Source: Erwinia pyrifoliae DSM 12163 (GTDB lineage: Bacteria; Pseudomonadota; Gammaproteobacteria; Enterobacterales; Enterobacteriaceae). Taken from it: a stretch of 64,000 nt of DNA. Made by a program: the position numbers and the translations under genes. Location: contig NC_017390.1 of assembly GCF_000026985.1 (NCBI RefSeq), positions 1,446,354-1,510,353 on the forward strand. The letters run 5' to 3'. Under the pieces are notes generated by a model. That model was given only the letters and a program-made list of their open reading frames with translations. It made no database searches and was not told where the DNA came from. The stretch's first letter is position 1. Every line of letters starts with the position of its first letter. Positions 61,107 to 64,000 of the stretch are shown here, piece by piece.

Positions 61107-61835
61107 TCAGCGCGGCTGCGGTTCGACAATCCATGTCAAAACCCGATCGGATTGCAGCACGGCATGACCTGTGAACACCCTACCAGTCACCATTTCTGCG
61201 GAAAACGTCTGCGTTAAACGCAGGCCAACCTGCCGCATATCGGGATGGCACTCCACCACTTCAGCCGCACTGAAATCCATAAACTGCTTCAGGTGCGGAT
61301 AGAGCGCCTTGTACAAACTCTCTTTTAAGGAAAAAACCACCGTCAGCGCGGTATTAAACGGCATTGAGCATTGCTCAAGCCGTTCTCTTTCTTGCTGATT
61401 AATCAGCATACTTTGCGTTTCTTTGCCGACTGAAAGCGTCATTATTTGCTCACAGTCAATTCCCAGCAGCAGATTGCGATCGCGCGTCAGCAAAGCGCAT
61501 ACCTGCTGCTGGGTGTGTGACAGCGAGCCGGTTATTCCCTGTGGCCAGACTGGTGCGCGATCCGCAGCATTACCCAGCACAAAGCGTTCAACGCCAAAGC
61601 TGGCCAGCGCCTGCTGCAGGCCGTAGCGGCTGACCAGATATTCCGCACGACGCTTGCTGACCGCGCGGTTCAGATGTACAGGCATGGGGATCTCAAGTGT
61701 GCTGAACAGGGATGGCGTGAAATGGTCGGCATCAAAACGCACATCAAGCTGCTGAACGGACGGGTAGCCGTCGAGCGGTTGCAGTGAGGCGCGAGTGATA
61801 AACGGCGGCAGCAGGGGAATAATCGGGAGGGGCAT
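61107..61835 (-). CDS. EntD/Sfp-type 4'-phosphopantetheinyl transferase
   Basis: The 242-residue enzyme attaches the phosphopantetheine arm of CoA to carrier proteins. Family motifs are present: GITGSLSHT, LGIDCEQ with its magnesium-binding Asp and Glu, and VFSLKESLYKAL with the catalytic Glu-Ser-Lys-type core. EntD-like proteins usually serve siderophore or other non-ribosomal synthetases; none lies in this window, so the partner is elsewhere. It is slightly longer than E. coli EntD. Confidence 0.9.
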   Translation of the reverse strand: MPLPIIPLLPPFITRASLQPLDGYPSVQQLDVRFDADHFTPSLFSTLEIPMPVHLNRAVSKRRAEYLVSRYGLQQALASFGVERFVLGNAADRAPVWPQGITGSLSHTQQQVCALLTRDRNLLLGIDCEQIMTLSVGKETQSMLINQQERERLEQCSMPFNTALTVVFSLKESLYKALYPHLKQFMDFSAAEVVECHPDMRQVGLRLTQTFSAEMVTGRVFTGHAVLQSDRVLTWIVEPQPR

Positions 61836-61909
61836 AGCGACTTACCCGTAATGAAAAGACGAAACAGTTAAGCAGGTTAGCGGGCAGAGATCAAAATAAA
61901 CTCTTGATT

Positions 61910-62116
61910 TCATTCATTGGGTGCGATGGTGAAACCCTTCAACGATACCCCAAAATATCGGTCGGCTTTAGAGATAGTTGCACCACGCTGGCCCCCTTTT
62001 CTGGCAAGGCGCAAGAACTCGTCGCAGCCGATATCACAGGCCAGCGCGACTTTATAAATAGCTGAATAAAGCAGTTCTTGCGCATCTTTGAGGTTACGGG
62101 CACTGATAACGGTCAT
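61910..62116 (-). CDS. Small hypothetical protein, 68 residues
   Basis: I start it at ATG 62116 with GGA nine bases upstream; an upstream extension of 43 residues looks non-coding. The product MTVISARNLKDAQELLYSAI... has a helical N-terminal half and a basic stretch LARKGGQRGATISKADR. No family was recognised. It sits at the boundary of the AT-rich tail region. Confidence 0.5.
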   Translation of the reverse strand: MTVISARNLKDAQELLYSAIYKVALACDIGCDEFLRLARKGGQRGATISKADRYFGVSLKGFTIAPNE

Positions 62117-62315
62117 TGGAATGATTCCATATTGAGAAAGCCAACAAAGTGTCGTGGTTGCATTTGACAGATTAATCTTAATAGTAACAGTCCAGGTTTG
62201 GCAGGATGATCTGGTTGATAAAATGAGCGATGACTGCTTATGCAAGCTGGATTGAGCATAGCAGACCGATAGTAAATGTCACCTTAGTTCAATATAAACC
62301 CTCTGGATTTCACGG

Positions 62316-62534
62316 ATGGAGGAATATAACAATGTCAGTAACACTCTTTTCAGTGCCGGGGATGGGAATAGTCCGGAATAATATGAAAGAAGCGCGTTAG
62401 CACGGGTAGTTACGCAATATGGCGCTGCCCCTACTTATTACTTGTTTTATCACAACTCAGACAATAAAGGTCCTTGGGGTTATAAACAAGCAGATGCTTA
62501 CTGGGTTGAATTCGGGAATATAATTGGTGTGTGA
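62316..62534 (+). pseudogene. Remnant of a small gene with one internal stop
   Basis: ATG 62316 opens a frame encoding MEEYNNVSNTLFSAGDGNSPE, then a TAA stop at 62379-62381, then continues in the same frame with coding-like YERSALARVV..., TYYLFYHNSDNKGPWGY and EFGNIIGV to a TGA at 62532. The protein-like composition on both sides of the stop suggests a decayed gene. The family is not recognised; the place next to a toxin-immunity pair suggests a toxin tip or immunity relic. Confidence 0.45.
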
Positions 62535-62565
62535 AGCTAATCTGCTACATAGCGAATAAAAAATT

Positions 62566-62784
62566 AAGGATAGAATTATTCAGCAATTACTTCGCGATTG
62601 GATCGTGAAATCACGGATATTTATATATGATGATATGCTCTCAAATAATTAAATAAACTATAATTCGGATGTATCTCCGCAGGGTATAATTTTTGATGGG
62701 TTTTTTATACAAGCTCAAAATCAGAAACTACCTTGACAAAATCTCAAAATGAAATATTCAATTCATTTTAAAAAAGGCGTTTAA
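62566..62784 (+). pseudogene. Remnant of a small gene with two internal stops
   Basis: One frame reads DRIIQQLLRDWIVKSRIFI..., a TAA at 62650, then NYNSDVSPQGIIFDGFFIQA, a TGA at 62734 and a further short stretch. The regular protein-like composition, AAGGAT at its start and place between two other broken genes suggest a decayed immunity-type gene. No homologue was recognised. Confidence 0.35.
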
Positions 62785-62839
62785 TAATAAGCACTCCACC
62801 TCTTTCGATAACACAAAAATCATGAGGGAAAATATTTAT

Positions 62840-63129
62840 CTTAATTGCTACAAAGTTATCGTGATAATTATGCCAACCATATGATTGTTATCAGAAGCAT
62901 ACCATGACTTCATAAACGAATTCGATTCTGACTATCTTGTACCAAAATTATCCAGAATAAAAATAAGTAATGATAAAAATTATATTCTTGTTTTACCTCC
63001 TGAACGCATGAGCGTACTTATTCAAGATAACCCTGCATTGGGAATAGACTTTTTTGTCATGCGGAAGAGTTTATTGAGGGCCGCCTGGCGATGCTGGATG
63101 TTGAGCTGGAGATGGATGCGGGAATTTGA
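62840..63129 (+). pseudogene. Frameshifted small gene, immunity-like
   Basis: A coding-like frame from about 62885 (YHDFINEFDSDYLVPKLSR..., ending ALGIDFF) runs up to a T6 run at 63050-63055. After it, protein-like sequence continues only in another frame (HAEEFIEGRLAMLDVELE...), ending at TGA 63127. Adding one T to the run would join them. Upstream, YRDNYANHMIVIRSIP in yet another frame suggests a second break near 62900. A hairpin terminator follows. The family is unknown; the acidic small protein is immunity-like only by context. Confidence 0.5.
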
Positions 63130-63134
63130 CAAAT

Positions 63135-63160
63135 CTGCCCACAGCGATGTGGGCAGTTTT
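63135..63160 (+). terminator. Intrinsic terminator after the frameshifted gene
   Basis: CTGCCCAC (63135-63142) and GTGGGCAG (63149-63156) form a perfect 8-bp stem with an AGCGAT loop and a TTTT tail, six bases after the TGA. It lies between two convergent genes and may act on both. Confidence 0.75.
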
Positions 63161-63180
63161 GCTAAATTGATAATTTTTGC

Positions 63181-63576
63181 TTACCGGACCACAGATAAGA
63201 TAACGGCAGCTAATACAGAAATCAGGTAAAACGCAGTTGCAGTCATCCACATGGCAGATAAATATCTCATCCACGGTTGAATTTTTAAATCATTCTCTTC
63301 AAAAAAATTATAAGCAGGGTCGTTCTGCTGGAGTAAGAAAATCTTCTTTTTCTTACTCAATTTGATAAAAAATCTGCTAACGGGGAAAACACCAAAAAAA
63401 CCAACCATATGGTTAAATGAGCTTGGAGCAGGGAATGTATATTTTTCCTTGAAAAGAGAGACTAAATTTTCATAACTACTTTTATTAGCCAGGTAGAGAA
63501 AAAATGATACAAAAATAAGCGTGCTGGCGAATAGCCCAAAGAATAATCCTGCTTTTGCTAGTATATGTTCAATCAC
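63181..63576 (-). CDS. Small membrane protein, candidate immunity protein
   Basis: The 131-residue protein starts at GTG 63576, seven bases after GGAG, inside the end of the upstream toxin-like gene: the sequence GTGATTGA contains both this start and that gene's TGA, an 8-base overlap that implies translational coupling. Hydrophobic segments lie at residues ~8-30 and ~105-128, with a lysine-rich loop (KLSKKKKIF) between. A membrane immunity protein is what a pore-forming or membrane-active toxin would need. No named family was recognised. Confidence 0.65.
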   Translation of the reverse strand: MIEHILAKAGLFFGLFASTLIFVSFFLYLANKSSYENLVSLFKEKYTFPAPSSFNHMVGFFGVFPVSRFFIKLSKKKKIFLLQQNDPAYNFFEENDLKIQPWMRYLSAMWMTATAFYLISVLAAVILSVVR

Positions 63577-64000
63577 CGGTTGACTCCAAAAACATGTTGA
63601 CCAGTTTCTCGCCAGCCACACTACCAGCGTAACCTCCGGCGACAGATCCGACTGCCGCGCATGCTACGCCGCCAACTCCTACTGTAGCAACACCGACTGC
63701 AGCACAAACCCCTATCATAGCGCTACTGCCCCAGGCACCACCAGCTATGCCTCCACCCGTACTCAAAGCAAACTTTGAGTATTCCTGGAAAGCAATCTTC
63801 CCGCATTCGCTTTCCCGTCCCGTGGAACAGCTATTGGCAACTTCGTTACTTGTACCAGCAAAAGAGAAAGCAATGCCAATATACCCCCCGTACTTGAGGA
63901 AGCGCGCGGCTTTTGCAGCGTTGCCAACATAGGTGGAATAACCCGGTATTCCAGTCACACCTGCCGTTGACCATTCATGCACGATAGAACGACTGGAGAG
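63569..64000 (-). CDS. C-terminus of a toxin/effector with a glycine-zipper region, truncated by window edge
   Basis: The frame stays open to base 64000, so the start is outside the window; the GTG near 63982 is probably internal. The visible ~143 residues include HEWSTAGVTGIPGYSTYVGNAA, a Cys pair (NSCSTGRESECGK) and a long Gly/Ala-rich hydrophobic stretch (GGGIAGGAWGSS..., VGSVAGGYAGSVAGEK) typical of membrane-inserting glycine-zipper regions in polymorphic toxins and type VI effectors. The coupled membrane protein downstream fits an immunity partner. The delivery system cannot be told from here. Confidence 0.6.
   Translation of the reverse strand, partial: LSSRSIVHEWSTAGVTGIPGYSTYVGNAAKAARFLKYGGYIGIAFSFAGTSNEVANSCSTGRESECGKIAFQEYSKFALSTGGGIAGGAWGSSAMIGVCAAVGVATVGVGGVACAAVGSVAGGYAGSVAGEKLVNMFLESTGD

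Noticed and set aside
1..64000. CRISPR arrays, tRNA or rRNA genes, intact insertion sequences, prophage
   Set aside because: No regularly spaced repeats, tRNA-like cloverleaf sequences, rRNA segments, transposases or phage structural genes were recognised on reading through.

Overview
The window is a chromosomal segment of a gammaproteobacterium of the Enterobacterales. Gene content, gene order and near-identity of many proteins to Escherichia coli, together with an accessory gene set and lower-GC island edges, point to Erwinia or a close relative (Erwiniaceae). The genus is an inference; the order is well supported by the fused nuoCD, the rcsD-rcsB/rcsC block, micF-ompC and gyrA-ubiG-nrdAB-yfaE.

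Layout. (1) 1-4.3 kb: two tandem paralogous large proteins ending in an R-S-E class ADP-ribosyltransferase domain. The first is cut by the left edge of the window. The composition is AT-rich compared with what follows, and the pair looks like an acquired effector/toxin locus. (2) 4.3-8.2 kb: yfbR and alaA on the minus strand, a gene-free kilobase, then lrhA. (3) 8.8-23.9 kb: the complete thirteen-gene nuo operon (NADH:quinone oxidoreductase, complex I), with an ERIC-like inverted repeat between nuoL and nuoM. (4) 24.4-33.8 kb: opgD, elaB, a Kup potassium transporter, a trehalose-6-phosphate-synthase-like protein that has lost most catalytic residues, a membrane-anchored endonuclease/exonuclease/phosphatase family protein, a CinA-like protein and a small Cys-containing protein. 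(5) 33.9-41.7 kb: yfaE, nrdB, nrdA (with DnaA and NrdR-type boxes upstream), ubiG and gyrA. (6) 42.1-51.1 kb: the Rcs phosphorelay (rcsC; rcsD-rcsB), the MicF small RNA and an OmpC/F-type porin. (7) 51.9-55.3 kb: apbE, alkB and a frameshifted yojI; ada, which lies between apbE and alkB in E. coli, is absent. (8) 55.4-60.7 kb: a six-gene minus-strand operon (flavin monooxygenase, M20 amidohydrolase, solute-binding protein, GNAT acetyltransferase, ABC permease, ABC ATPase) matching the gene set of the Bacillus ytm/yxe S-modified-cysteine salvage loci. (9) 60.9-64 kb: a small protein, an EntD-like phosphopantetheinyl transferase and an AT-rich tail holding a series of broken small genes, then a membrane immunity-like protein coupled to the C-terminus of a glycine-zipper toxin that runs off the right edge.

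How the parts fit. The core is respiratory (complex I), DNA-precursor/topology (nrdAB, gyrA) and envelope/osmotic (opgD, kup, rcs, micF/ompC). The accessory material sits at the two ends and in the kup-otsA-like segment. Several independent frameshifts (yojI, the solute-binding protein leader, the immunity-like remnants) suggest ongoing gene decay, although single-indel cases could be assembly errors.
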